A stretch of 64,000 nt of DNA from assembly GCF_003046185.1 (NCBI RefSeq), contig NZ_PZZL01000005.1, forward strand, positions 62,001-126,000, read 5' to 3'. The stretch comes from Phreatobacter oligotrophus (GTDB lineage: Bacteria; Pseudomonadota; Alphaproteobacteria; Rhizobiales; Phreatobacteraceae). Position 1 is the stretch's first letter. Every line of letters starts with the position of its first letter. Shown here piece by piece: positions 33,607 through 43,412 of this stretch. The notes beneath the pieces were generated by a model that worked only from the letters and a program-made list of their open reading frames with translations, was not told where the DNA came from and searched no databases. A program made the position numbers and the translations under genes.

Positions 33607-34611
33607 TCAGCTGGCGAGGCGCTGGGCCGTCTTCAGCGGCCAGGAGGTGACGCCCTGCAGGCTGCGATAGGCCTCGGCATATTCGCGCTTCAGCCGGGCG
33701 ATGAACTCGCCGGCGCTCTCCACCGCCTTGATGGCGCCGATGCCCTGGCCGGAGCCCCAGATGTCGCGCCAGGCCTTGCTCTTCTCCGAACCGCCGGAGC
33801 CAAAGCTCATCTTGGACGGATCGCTCTCCGGCAGGTTGTCCGGATCCATGCCCGCATTGACGATGGAGGCGCGCAGGTAGTTGCCGTGCACGCCGGTGAA
33901 GAGGTTGGAATAGACGATGTCGCCGGCCGTGCCCTCGACGATGGCGTTCTTGTAGGCCTCGGAGGCATTGGCCTCCTTCGTGGCGATGAAGGCCGAGCCC
34001 ATATAACCGACATCGGCGCCCATGGCCTGGGCCGCAAGGATCGAGCGGCCGGTGGCGATGGCGCCCGACAGCGCCAGGGGCCCATCGAAGAACTCGCGGA
34101 TCTCCTGGATCAGCGCCAGCGGCGACAGCGTGCCGGCATGGCCGCCGGCGCCCGCAGCCACCGCGATCAGGCCATCGGCGCCCTTCTCCAGCGCCTTCTT
34201 GGCGTGGGTGATGTTGATGATGTCGTGGAAGGTGATGCCGCCATAGGAATGCACCGCCTCGTTGATCTCGGGCCGCGCACCGAGCGAGGTGATGACCACC
34301 GGCACCTTGTATTTCACGCACAGCTCCATGTCGTGCATGAGCCGGTCGTTGGACTTGTGGACGATCTGGTTCACAGCGAAGGGCGCCGAGGGAGCGTTCG
34401 GATGCGCCTCGTCATAGGCGCCGAGCTCTTCGGTGATGCGCTTCAGCCAGTCCTCCAGCACCGGGCCGGGCCGGGCGTTCAGCGCCGGGAAGGAGCCGAC
34501 GATGCCGGCCTTGCACTGGGCGATGACGAGGTCCGGATTCGACACGATGAACAGCGGCGAGCCGATCAGCGGCAGCTGGAGCCGGCTGGCGAGCGAAGCG
34601 GGAAGAGCCAT
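33607..34611 (-). CDS. nitronate monooxygenase (2-nitropropane dioxygenase family)
   Basis: A 334-residue FMN-dependent TIM-barrel enzyme. Markers are LQLPLIGSPLFIVSNPDLV at the N terminus, GIVGSFPALNARP, AFAVNQIVHKSN, the AVAAGAGGHAGTLSPLALIQEI glycine-rich FMN site with its His, and ALSGAIATGRSILAAQAMGADVGYMGSAF. It oxidises alkyl nitronates such as propionate 3-nitronate to carbonyls and nitrite. The ATG at 34611 opens the conserved region; the upstream part of the frame is not conserved. Divergently unrelated to the photolyase gene upstream on the same strand. Confidence 0.9.
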   Translation of the reverse strand: MALPASLASRLQLPLIGSPLFIVSNPDLVIAQCKAGIVGSFPALNARPGPVLEDWLKRITEELGAYDEAHPNAPSAPFAVNQIVHKSNDRLMHDMELCVKYKVPVVITSLGARPEINEAVHSYGGITFHDIINITHAKKALEKGADGLIAVAAGAGGHAGTLSPLALIQEIREFFDGPLALSGAIATGRSILAAQAMGADVGYMGSAFIATKEANASEAYKNAIVEGTAGDIVYSNLFTGVHGNYLRASIVNAGMDPDNLPESDPSKMSFGSGGSEKSKAWRDIWGSGQGIGAIKAVESAGEFIARLKREYAEAYRSLQGVTSWPLKTAQRLAS

Positions 34612-34717
34612 GGGGAGCGTTCCGGACCAATTGTTTCGTGACGTGTATCGACACGACGCATGAAAGCCGATCGACCGGGATGAGGGAAGCCCCGCCGGAC
34701 GGCGGAGGCCGGCGGCG

Positions 34718-36292
34718 TCAGATGTCGAGGGCCATCTGGCCGGCCTTCGCCGCGGGCCTGGTCGGCTCCGGCGAGAGCGCGTCGAGAAAGGCTTCCGCCT
34801 CCTCAAGGATCTGCGCCTTGCGGCCGGCCTCCATCTTCTCCCAGGTCTTGTAGGGCATGGCCATGCGGGGGTTGCCCTTGAGCTTGCCCGCATTGGCGTC
34901 GATGAAGTGCCAGTAGAGCAGGTTGAAGGGGCAGGCCCCCTCCCCGACCTTCACCTTCGGGTCATAGGCGCAGCCGGCGCAATAGTCGGACATGCGGTCG
35001 ATATAGGCCCCCGACGCCGCATAGGGCTTGGAGGCGAGCAGGCCACCGTCGGCGAACATCACCATCCCGTGGACATTCGGCAGCTCGACCCAGTCGAAGG
35101 CGTCGACATAGACGGCGAGATACCAGGCCTCGATCTCCGCCGGGCGGATACCGGCGAGCAGCGCGAAATTGCCGGTGACCATGAGCCGCTGGATATGGTG
35201 GGCATAGGCGTGGCGGCGGGTGTCGCCGACCACCTCGGCGATACAGGCGAGATCCGTCTCGCCGGACCAGTAGAACCACGGCAGCGGGCGGGTCGCACCC
35301 AGCGCGTTGGTCTCGGCATAGGCCGGCATTTGGTGCCAGTAGATGCCGCGGACATATTCCCGCCAGCCTAGGATCTGGCGGATGAAGCCCTCGACCGCAT
35401 TGAGCGGCGCGGCGCCCCTGCGATAGGCGCTCTCCGCCGCGAGGCAGACCTCGCGCGCCGTCAGCAGGCCGGCATTGAGATAGGGCGAGACGAGGCCGTG
35501 ATAGAGGAAGGGCTCCCCGCGCTTCATCGCGTCCTGCACGTCGCCGAAGAACGGCAGCGCCTCGGTGATGAAATGGTCGAGCGCCTCAAGCGCATCGGGG
35601 CGGGTGACGGCCCAGCCGAAAGGCTCGAGGTCACCGAAATGGTCGGGGCAGCGCGACGCGACCAGGGCCATCACTTCGCGGGTGATGGCATCGGGCGCGA
35701 AGCGCAGCCGGGAGGGCAGCCGCGCGCCTTTCGGCAGCGGCTTGCGGTTGTCGGCATCGAAGTTCCATTGCCCGCCGACCGGCTCGCCCTCTTCCATGAG
35801 AAGGCCCGTCTCCCGCCGCATCTCCCGATAGAAGAACTCCATGCGGAAGCCCTTGCGGCCCTCGGCCCAGCGGGCGAAACGGCCGCGCGAGGCGATGAAG
35901 CGGTCGTCCTCGCGGATCTCCACCGGCAGGCCGGTCTCCGCGCCCCATGTCTCCATCATGGCGCGGACGCGCCACTCGCCCGGCTCGGTCGCGACGATGC
36001 GCTCGACCGCGTGGCGGGCCAGCGCCCGCTTCAGCTCGCCGGTGAAGCTGCCGGTGTTCTCGGGATCATCGAGGCGGACGTAATCAACCGCGATGCCCTC
36101 GGCCTTCAGCTCCTCGGCGAAGTGCCGCATCGCCGAGAGGATGAAGACGATCTTCTGCTTGTGGTGCGGCACGTAGCGGGTCTCGTCCGCTACCTCGACC
36201 ATCAGCACCACGTCGCGGGCCGGGTCGAGGCCATCCAGAGCCGCGACCTCGCGCGTCAGCTGGTCGCCGAGGACGACGCGCAGGACGGCCAC
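34718..36292 (-). CDS. iron-sulfur bacterial cryptochrome/photolyase (FeS-BCP, PhrB-like)
   Basis: A 524-residue protein starting [22 protein letters not shown], the N terminus of the DASH-distant FeS-BCP group. Signature blocks are [51 protein letters not shown] and [18 protein letters not shown]. The cluster cysteines appear in LACIAEV and [20 protein letters not shown]. Members repair (6-4) photoproducts or act as blue-light sensors. The GTG at 36292 sits four bases after the SDR stop with AAGGG upstream; the upstream open frame is the SDR gene in another frame. Confidence 0.88.
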   Translation of the reverse strand: MAVLRVVLGDQLTREVAALDGLDPARDVVLMVEVADETRYVPHHKQKIVFILSAMRHFAEELKAEGIAVDYVRLDDPENTGSFTGELKRALARHAVERIVATEPGEWRVRAMMETWGAETGLPVEIREDDRFIASRGRFARWAEGRKGFRMEFFYREMRRETGLLMEEGEPVGGQWNFDADNRKPLPKGARLPSRLRFAPDAITREVMALVASRCPDHFGDLEPFGWAVTRPDALEALDHFITEALPFFGDVQDAMKRGEPFLYHGLVSPYLNAGLLTAREVCLAAESAYRRGAAPLNAVEGFIRQILGWREYVRGIYWHQMPAYAETNALGATRPLPWFYWSGETDLACIAEVVGDTRRHAYAHHIQRLMVTGNFALLAGIRPAEIEAWYLAVYVDAFDWVELPNVHGMVMFADGGLLASKPYAASGAYIDRMSDYCAGCAYDPKVKVGEGACPFNLLYWHFIDANAGKLKGNPRMAMPYKTWEKMEAGRKAQILEEAEAFLDALSPEPTRPAAKAGQMALDI

Positions 36293-36296
36293 GTCT

Positions 36297-37028
36297 TCAG
36301 CCCTTGGTGCGCAGCATGGAGCGGCCGCCATCGACGCCGATGATCTGGCCCGTGATCCAGCCGGCATCGCGGTCGAGGAGGAGCGCGCCGAGCGCCGCGA
36401 CATCATCCGCCTCGCCGAGGCGCGGGATCGCATGCAGCGCGGCGATGGCCTTGGCCATGGTCTCGTTGGAGGTCAGGCCCTGCGCCAGCGGCGTGCGGGT
36501 GAGCGAGGGGGCGACGCAATTGACGCGGATCTTCGGCGCGAGCTCTGCGGCGAGCGCCACGGTGAGCCCCTCGACGGCACCCTTGGCCATGGAGACGGAG
36601 GCATGGGCGGAGAAGCCCTGCGCCACCGCGACCGTCGAAACGAGCAGGATGGAGGCGGTCTCGCCCTCATAGGCCTTCAGGGCGGGAAGAGCCGCCTGGA
36701 CCGCGCGGACCGCGCCCAGCGCATTGATCTCGAAATCCCGGGTGAAATCGGCATCCGTCAGCCGCGCCACCGGCTTCAGGTTGATGGAGCCAACGCAATA
36801 GGCAAGGCCGGCAAGGCTCGGGCCGGCGGCGGCCGTGGCGGTGGCGATGGCCTCGCGGTCAGTGACGTCGGCGGCGGTCCAGGTGGCGCCGATCTCGCCG
36901 GCGAGCGCCGCGAGGCGATCGGCGTCCCGCGAGACCAGATGGACGCCATAGCCCTTCGCACGCAGCCGCCGCGCCAGCGCCGATCCGATGCCGCCCGCGC
37001 CGCCGTAGATGAGATAGGTGTCCGCCAT
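36297..37028 (-). CDS. atypical short-chain dehydrogenase, photolyase-associated
   Basis: A 243-residue SDR fold: [27 protein letters not shown] at the N terminus and DVTDREA, then [17 protein letters not shown] after the catalytic region and a terminal [14 protein letters not shown]. In the catalytic helix the YxxxK motif is degenerate: [11 protein letters not shown] keeps the Lys but lacks the Tyr. It ends four bases before the photolyase start, so the two are co-translated. The tight link to the photolyase and a divergent DUF2256 gene suggests a light-related redox or accessory role. Confidence 0.85.
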   Translation of the reverse strand: MADTYLIYGGAGGIGSALARRLRAKGYGVHLVSRDADRLAALAGEIGATWTAADVTDREAIATATAAAGPSLAGLAYCVGSINLKPVARLTDADFTRDFEINALGAVRAVQAALPALKAYEGETASILLVSTVAVAQGFSAHASVSMAKGAVEGLTVALAAELAPKIRVNCVAPSLTRTPLAQGLTSNETMAKAIAALHAIPRLGEADDVAALGALLLDRDAGWITGQIIGVDGGRSMLRTKG

Positions 37029-37127
37029 GATGCCCTGCCTGCCGCCGGCCGAGCCCGATGCTCAAGCCCGCCGGTGAGGGTGATACGCGTCAGGGCGGGG
37101 GGCGGTTCAGGGGAAGGGAGTGCCGGC

Positions 37128-37301
37128 GTGGCGAAGATGATCCGCAAGGCGGACCTGCCGACCAAGACTTGCGCCAGCTGCGGCCGGCCTTTCGCCTGGC
37201 GCAAGAAGTGGGAGCGCGTCTGGGACGAGGTCCGCTATTGCTCGGACCGCTGCCGTGGCGCCCGCCCCTCGGCGAAGGGCGGGCAGACGAAGGCATCGTA
37301 A
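37128..37301 (+). CDS. DUF2256 zinc-ribbon-like small protein
   Basis: A 57-residue protein with the DUF2256 pattern: [29 protein letters not shown] then RYCSDRCRG. The four cysteines probably bind zinc. Translation most likely starts at the GTG at 37128 (reads VAKMIRK) behind GGGAAGGGAG; an internal ATG at 37137 would remove three residues. DUF2256 genes commonly lie beside photolyase/cryptochrome genes, as here. Confidence 0.82.
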   Translation: MAKMIRKADLPTKTCASCGRPFAWRKKWERVWDEVRYCSDRCRGARPSAKGGQTKAS

Positions 37302-37307
37302 TCCGGC

Positions 37308-38687
<1,380 letters not shown>

Positions 38688-38700
38688 CGTCCCGGTCCCT

Positions 38701-39066
38701 TCAGCGTTCGGCCTTGATGATTTCAGTCATGGTCACGCCGAGACGGTCCTCGACGAGGACCACCTCGCCGCGGGCGACGAGACGATCGTTCACATAGATG
38801 TCGATGGCTTCACCGACCTTGCGGTCGAGCTCCAGCACGGTGCCGGGACCGAGCTTCAGCAGCTCGCCCACATCCATGCGGGAGCGCCCCAGCACGGCGG
38901 AGACGTTGACGGGAACGTCGAAGATGGCCTCCAGATCGGCCGCCTCCTTCGCTGCCGCGTCATCGTCGCCTTCGACGGGAAAGCCGGCATTGGCGCCGGG
39001 AACGACGTCCATCCCCTCGCTCTCGAGATCGGGAAGGGTCATGCCGGGATCATTCGGGTTGCTCAT
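38701..39066 (-). CDS. fliN: flagellar motor switch protein FliN
   Basis: A 121-residue protein with an acidic variable N terminus and the C-terminal SpoA domain: LEAIFDVPVNVSAVLGRSRMDVGELLKLGPGTVLELDRKVGEAIDIYVNDRLVARGEVV. It forms the lower C-ring ring with FliM and docks the export ATPase complex. The ATG at 39066 overlaps the fliH stop (ATGA). Length and domain match the FliN of Caulobacter-type operons. Confidence 0.95.
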   Translation of the reverse strand: MSNPNDPGMTLPDLESEGMDVVPGANAGFPVEGDDDAAAKEAADLEAIFDVPVNVSAVLGRSRMDVGELLKLGPGTVLELDRKVGEAIDIYVNDRLVARGEVVLVEDRLGVTMTEIIKAER

Positions 39067-39701
39067 GAGAAGTCTCCGGTCACGGCATGGCTGGAGGCGA
39101 TGTAGCGGCCGACCGCCTCGGCGATCCGGGCGGCAATCTCGTCGCGGTCGAGCATGATGCCGCCCGTCGACCATTCGATGCGGCAGTCACCGACCGCGAT
39201 GGACGGTTCGGCGAGGATGACGAGGCGCCCGTCGAAGCCGCGCTCCGCGGCAAGGCGCGTCAGCTCGGTGCTGGCATCATCGAGCAGGGCATCGTTCACG
39301 CGGACGACGAGATGCGGCACGCCGCGCAGGTTGGCGAAGCAATCAGCGACCAGGCGGCGGATCTCGTCCATCGGCTCGCGCGCCACCAGCGTGCCGGCGA
39401 GCTTGTTGGCGACCGCCACAGCGATGTCGATGGCCTCGGCCTCGAGCCGGCCCTCGATGCGCTCCAGCGCCGCCACCGCCCCGTCGAGCCGGTCGCCGAG
39501 CACGCCCAGTGCCAGCGCCCGCTGCCGCTCGATGGAGGCCATGGCCTGCGCTTCGCCGGCGACAAAGCCGGCGGCCTGCCCTTCCTGGCGGGCCAGCGCG
39601 AGGAGCTGGTGATGATCCGTCAACGCGATCTTCGGCTCGGCGGCGCGTTTCGCCTCCTGCGCGAATTCCGTGTCGAAGAGGAATTTGACCGGTGCCGCCA
39701 C
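39063..39701 (-). CDS. fliH: flagellar assembly protein FliH/FlbE
   Basis: A 212-residue protein between fliG and fliN. The middle is a helical stalk (ALGVLGDRLDGAVAALERIEGRLEAEAIDIAVAVANKLAG), followed by a C-terminal ATPase-binding domain (CFANLRGVPHLVVRVNDALLDD and CRIEWSTGGIMLDRD). FliH dimers hold the ATPase FliI at the C-ring. Primary similarity to enteric FliH is low, so operon position carries weight. The start is a GTG ten bases after the fliG stop. Confidence 0.85.
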   Translation of the reverse strand: MAAPVKFLFDTEFAQEAKRAAEPKIALTDHHQLLALARQEGQAAGFVAGEAQAMASIERQRALALGVLGDRLDGAVAALERIEGRLEAEAIDIAVAVANKLAGTLVAREPMDEIRRLVADCFANLRGVPHLVVRVNDALLDDASTELTRLAAERGFDGRLVILAEPSIAVGDCRIEWSTGGIMLDRDEIAARIAEAVGRYIASSHAVTGDFS

Positions 39702-39711
39702 GTTCCGTTCC

Positions 39712-40797
39712 TCAGAAGACCAGTTCGTCGTCGGCGCGATTCTTGGTGATCATGATCTCGCCCTTGGCGGCGAGATCCTTGGCGAGGTTGACCAGGATGC
39801 CCTGGGCCTCGTCGACGTCCTTCAGACGCATCGGACCCAGCGCCTGCATGTCGTCCTGCATCATCTTCGCCGCGCGGGTCGACATCTGCGCGAGGAAGAA
39901 GTCGCGCATGGTCTGGCTGGCGCCCTTGAGCGCGACGGCGAGCTTGTCCTTGTCGACCTGGCGGACCAGCGTCTGCGCCGAGCCGGCATCGAGCTTGGCG
40001 AGATCGTCGAAGGTGAACATGAGATTCTTGATGCGCTCGGCGGAGTCGCGGTTCTGCTCCTCCAGCGCGGTCAGGAAGCGCGTCTCGGTCTGGCGGTCGA
40101 AGGAGTTGAAGATCTCCGCCATGGCCTCGTGGCTGTCGCGCCGCGAGGTCTGCGAAAGGTTCGACATGAACTCGGTGCGCAGCGTCTGCTCGATGCGCTC
40201 CAGCACGTCCTTCTGGATCGCCTCCATCTTCAGCATGCGGCCGACGACGTCGAGGGCGAACTCCTCGGGCAGGATGGCGAGGACGCGGCCGGCATGCTCC
40301 GGCTTGATCTTGGACAGCACGACCGCGACCGTCTGCGGGTACTCGTTCTTCAGGTAGTTGGCGAGCACCTGCTCCTGCACGTTGGAGAGCTTCTCCCACA
40401 TGTTGCGGCCCGCCGGGCCCCGGATCTCCTCCATCAGCATGGAGACGCGCTCGGGCGGCATGAACTGGGCGAGGAGGCGCTCGGTCGCGTCGAAATTGCC
40501 CATCAGGCCGCCGGCAGCCGACAGGCGCCCGACGAATTCGAGCATGAGGCTTTCGACCACATCCGGCTCGACAGTGCCGAGCTGCGACATGGCGATGGAA
40601 AGCACGCGGATCTCGTCGTCGTCGAGCAGCTTCCAGATGCGCGCCGAGACCTTGTCACCGAGCGTCAGCATGAGGATCGCGGCACGCTGTTGACCGGTGA
40701 GGTTCTTGGCGGCGAGGGTGTTCACGCGCCCGTCGCTGGCGAGGGCGGCAAGGGCCTGTGTGAATTCGGCGTCGCGTTGGATCTGGGCAACGGTCAC
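39712..40797 (-). CDS. fliG: flagellar motor switch protein FliG
   Basis: A 361-residue protein with the three FliG domains. The N domain is [25 protein letters not shown]. The middle domain carries the EHPQ-related motif as [29 protein letters not shown]. The C-terminal torque domain has [35 protein letters not shown]. It couples stator motion to rotor rotation. The GTG start overlaps the fliF stop by four bases. Confidence 0.96.
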   Translation of the reverse strand: MTVAQIQRDAEFTQALAALASDGRVNTLAAKNLTGQQRAAILMLTLGDKVSARIWKLLDDDEIRVLSIAMSQLGTVEPDVVESLMLEFVGRLSAAGGLMGNFDATERLLAQFMPPERVSMLMEEIRGPAGRNMWEKLSNVQEQVLANYLKNEYPQTVAVVLSKIKPEHAGRVLAILPEEFALDVVGRMLKMEAIQKDVLERIEQTLRTEFMSNLSQTSRRDSHEAMAEIFNSFDRQTETRFLTALEEQNRDSAERIKNLMFTFDDLAKLDAGSAQTLVRQVDKDKLAVALKGASQTMRDFFLAQMSTRAAKMMQDDMQALGPMRLKDVDEAQGILVNLAKDLAAKGEIMITKNRADDELVF

Positions 40798-42482
40798 TGC
40801 TTCGGCTCCGCGTCATTCAGCCACTGACGAATGATGGCCACGGTCTCATGCGGGTTCTTGTCGACGAGCTCGCTCACCTTGGTGAGGGAGGCCTGGTGCA
40901 CCTCGCCCTTGATCTGCGCCATCTCGATCATCTTCATCGTGGCGTTCTCGATGCCGGGGACGAGCGGTGGGGCTGCGAGCTTGCCGGCGGTCACGCCCTC
41001 TTCGCCCTCGGCGTTGCCGCCCGCGGCCCCCGATGCGCCGCCCGCCGCGCCGCCGCCGGCGGATGAAGCGCCTGCGGCGATGGCGGCCGCGCGCTCTTCC
41101 TCCGGCGCCATGATGCGGCGCATCAGCGGCCGGACCACGAAGAGCAGCACGAGGAGCGACACCAGCAGCAGCACCGCCATCTCGATGGCGTAGCGGATGT
41201 CGTCCTTGGTGAAATCGTAGACCATCCACCAGGGCTTCGGCGCCTCGGGAGCGGCGAGCTGCGGCGCCTCGGCAAAGCGCAGGTTGACAATCTCGATCTG
41301 GTCGCCGCGGCGCTGGTCGAAGCCGATGGCCGAGCGCACCAGCGCGCCGATGCGGTCGAGCTCCTCGGCCGAGCGCGGCTGGTAGTTGACGTTGCCCTGC
41401 GCGTCGCGGGCATAGATGCCGTCGACCAGCACCGCCACCGAGACACGCTTCACCCGGCCCGCCTCGATCACCTCGGTCCGCTGGGTGCGGGCGATCTCGT
41501 AATTGACCGTTTCCTCGGTCTTGCGGCTCGCCTCGCGGGAATTGTTGCCGGCGCCGCCCTGGTTGGCGCCGGGCAGTTCGTTGCCCACCGTGACCTGGCC
41601 CTCGCGGCCCTCGTTGGAGCTCGACTGCTCCTCGCGGGTCTGGGTCGATCGCACGACGCGGCGCTCCGGGTCGAAATCGTCGAGCGTCTGGGTGATGCGG
41701 TTGAAGTCCATGTCGGCCGTGACCTGGACCCGGGCGCGGCCGGGGCCGACCACCGAGGCGATGATGCTCTCGACCTGTTCGCGCAGGCGGCGCTCCTGGC
41801 CGGCCTTCCGCTCGTCCACCGTCGAGCCCATCATGCCCGAGGCATCGCCCGCACCATCGGCGAGAAGGCGGCCGCCCTCGTCGACGATGGAAATGCGCTG
41901 CGGCGACAGGCCGCGCACGGCGGAGGCGACAAGGTGGCGGATGGCGCGGATCTGCGCCGGCTCGAGGCCGCCGCGCACCCGCAAGACGATGGAGGCCGAG
42001 GGCTCGGAGCGCTCGCGGGAGAACAGCGCCCGCTCGGGAAGGACGAGATGGACACGGGCGCTCTGCACGCGCTCGATGCCGCGGATGGTGCGGGCAAGCT
42101 CGCCCTCGAGGGCGCGCAGCTGGTTCATGCCCTGGACGAAGGAGGTCGAGGAGAGCGCATCGCCCTTGTCGAAGATCTCGTAGCCGACGCCGCCGCCGCG
42201 CGGCATGCCGCCCTCGGCGAGCTGCAGGCGGACGCGGGCCACCTGGTCCTGCGGCACGAAGACCTGTGCGCCGTCATTGCGCAGCTGGAAGCGCACCTGG
42301 CGGCGCTCCAGCTCCTTCACGATGGCGGAGGAGTCTTCGAGGGTGAGGTCCGAGAACAGCAGCGACATCTGCGGCTGGCTCATCCTCAAGATGATATAGA
42401 CGAAGAAGCCGACGAGGCCGAGCGCGACCGCGCCCATGGCCGCCAGCCGCGGGGCCCCCAGTTTCTTCGTGAACTCCAGCAT
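40794..42482 (-). CDS. fliF: flagellar MS-ring protein FliF
   Basis: About 563 residues. The first helix is near residue 13 ([20 protein letters not shown]). Then the periplasmic ring-building domains RBM1-3 follow ([84 protein letters not shown]). A second helix at about 440 ([23 protein letters not shown]) and a cytoplasmic FliG-binding tail complete it. The ATG at 42482 is chosen; a TTG at 42491 would add MNG, a common family start. A CtrA-type box lies about 85 bases upstream. First gene of the operon. Confidence 0.95.
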   Translation of the reverse strand: MLEFTKKLGAPRLAAMGAVALGLVGFFVYIILRMSQPQMSLLFSDLTLEDSSAIVKELERRQVRFQLRNDGAQVFVPQDQVARVRLQLAEGGMPRGGGVGYEIFDKGDALSSTSFVQGMNQLRALEGELARTIRGIERVQSARVHLVLPERALFSRERSEPSASIVLRVRGGLEPAQIRAIRHLVASAVRGLSPQRISIVDEGGRLLADGAGDASGMMGSTVDERKAGQERRLREQVESIIASVVGPGRARVQVTADMDFNRITQTLDDFDPERRVVRSTQTREEQSSSNEGREGQVTVGNELPGANQGGAGNNSREASRKTEETVNYEIARTQRTEVIEAGRVKRVSVAVLVDGIYARDAQGNVNYQPRSAEELDRIGALVRSAIGFDQRRGDQIEIVNLRFAEAPQLAAPEAPKPWWMVYDFTKDDIRYAIEMAVLLLVSLLVLLFVVRPLMRRIMAPEEERAAAIAAGASSAGGGAAGGASGAAGGNAEGEEGVTAGKLAAPPLVPGIENATMKMIEMAQIKGEVHQASLTKVSELVDKNPHETVAIIRQWLNDAEPKQ

Positions 42483-42564
42483 GCCGTTCAAGACGCCACC
42501 AGCCGCCCGATGAAGCTTCGTCCGGCGCCGCGCCGAACCGCTGGGCAAGATTTGCCGGGTTGGT

Positions 42565-42582
42565 GGTTACCGGATGGTTAAC
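42565..42582 (-). promoter_or_regulatory. CtrA-type box upstream of fliF
   Basis: On the minus strand it reads TTAACCATCCGGTAACC, i.e. TTAA-N7-GTAA with trailing C residues, close to the CtrA consensus TTAA-N7-TTAA. It is located about 85 bases before fliF, a CtrA-regulated operon in Caulobacter. Confidence 0.55.
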
Positions 42583-42670
42583 GCGGCGACGCTTTTCGGC
42601 TCGGGCGGTGTTGTTCCGCCTTCAAAGGTGCCGGACCGAGTGACGGGGGTCGTCGGCGGCTGTCACACCG

Positions 42671-43135
42671 TCAGCATGTGGAACCGTACTGGAGGCCGGA
42701 CGGCAATCTCTGACACGTCATCACAACCCGCACGAAATCCCTCTCTCGAGGATTGACCCTCGGGTCGATGGTGATTTCCCATCGCACGGTCTCAGTGGCA
42801 GTTGGAGCGGCAAAGCCGTTCACTGCTGTAGACGTCGTGGCCTCCTTCATGATCCTGCAACCCTGCAGACAACGGGACTCGTAACCCAGCAACAAGCCAC
42901 TCGCGCCCTCACGGATCGCAAATTCTCGGATTGCTTCTTCCAGTCTCTCGCCTTTGTGCCCTCCAGAAGTCCAGGAGGAGGGCAGGCCATGCTCATTCAC
43001 AACGCGATCCAAGGGGCGGTGATCGAGATCGGAGCCATGAATATGCACGGCGATCCACGAACATCCGCCCAAGAGACCTATCAGGGGGAAAAACAAAAGG
43101 GTAATCCTGAAGGGTCTGAGCAAACCAAAATCCAT
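42671..43135 (-). CDS. hypothetical lipoprotein in a low-GC patch
   Basis: About 154 residues. A lipoprotein signal peptide (FRITLLFFPLIGLLGGC, lipobox LLGGC) leads to a Cys-containing mature domain (SRCLQGCRIMK, then WEITIDPRVNPRERDFVRVVMTCQRL). The interval 42700-43260 is clearly less GC-rich than the flanking flagellar genes and uses A/T-ending codons more freely, which suggests foreign origin. It sits between the divergent fliF and flhA promoters. No family is recognised. Confidence 0.55.
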   Translation of the reverse strand: MDFGLLRPFRITLLFFPLIGLLGGCSWIAVHIHGSDLDHRPLDRVVNEHGLPSSWTSGGHKGERLEEAIREFAIREGASGLLLGYESRCLQGCRIMKEATTSTAVNGFAAPTATETVRWEITIDPRVNPRERDFVRVVMTCQRLPSGLQYGSTC

Positions 43136-43340
43136 TGGGACATTTCCATTCGCGACCGGCGCTCGCACAGGAATAGCAGCAAGATCCATACAAGCCTGAT
43201 GCTACACTAGTCATGACCGGCAAAGTCAACGTCAAGACTGCTATATCACTGGCCGCATTCTGGCCATGACGCGGGCAATCATCCTGCCCTCCGGCGCCGT
43301 TCGCACGGTCGCACCCTGCGTCCAGTTCGCGCACCCCGAT

Positions 43341-43357
43341 TTAACCCCCCGTTAACC
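43341..43357 (+). promoter_or_regulatory. perfect CtrA-type box upstream of flhA
   Basis: TTAACCCCCCGTTAACC is an exact TTAA-N7-TTAA match followed by CC, 56 bases before the flhA start. It is the best CtrA match in the window. Confidence 0.7.
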
Positions 43358-43412
43358 ACACGCCCGGCAAATCTTGCCGGGCCCGTTCACCTTTGCGGGC
43401 CGGGGACCCCGC

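Noticed and set aside
34611-34893. Longer version of the nitronate monooxygenase frame extending beyond 34611
   Set aside because: The upstream part overlaps the photolyase gene and is arginine/serine-rich without family conservation; the conserved N terminus starts at 34611.
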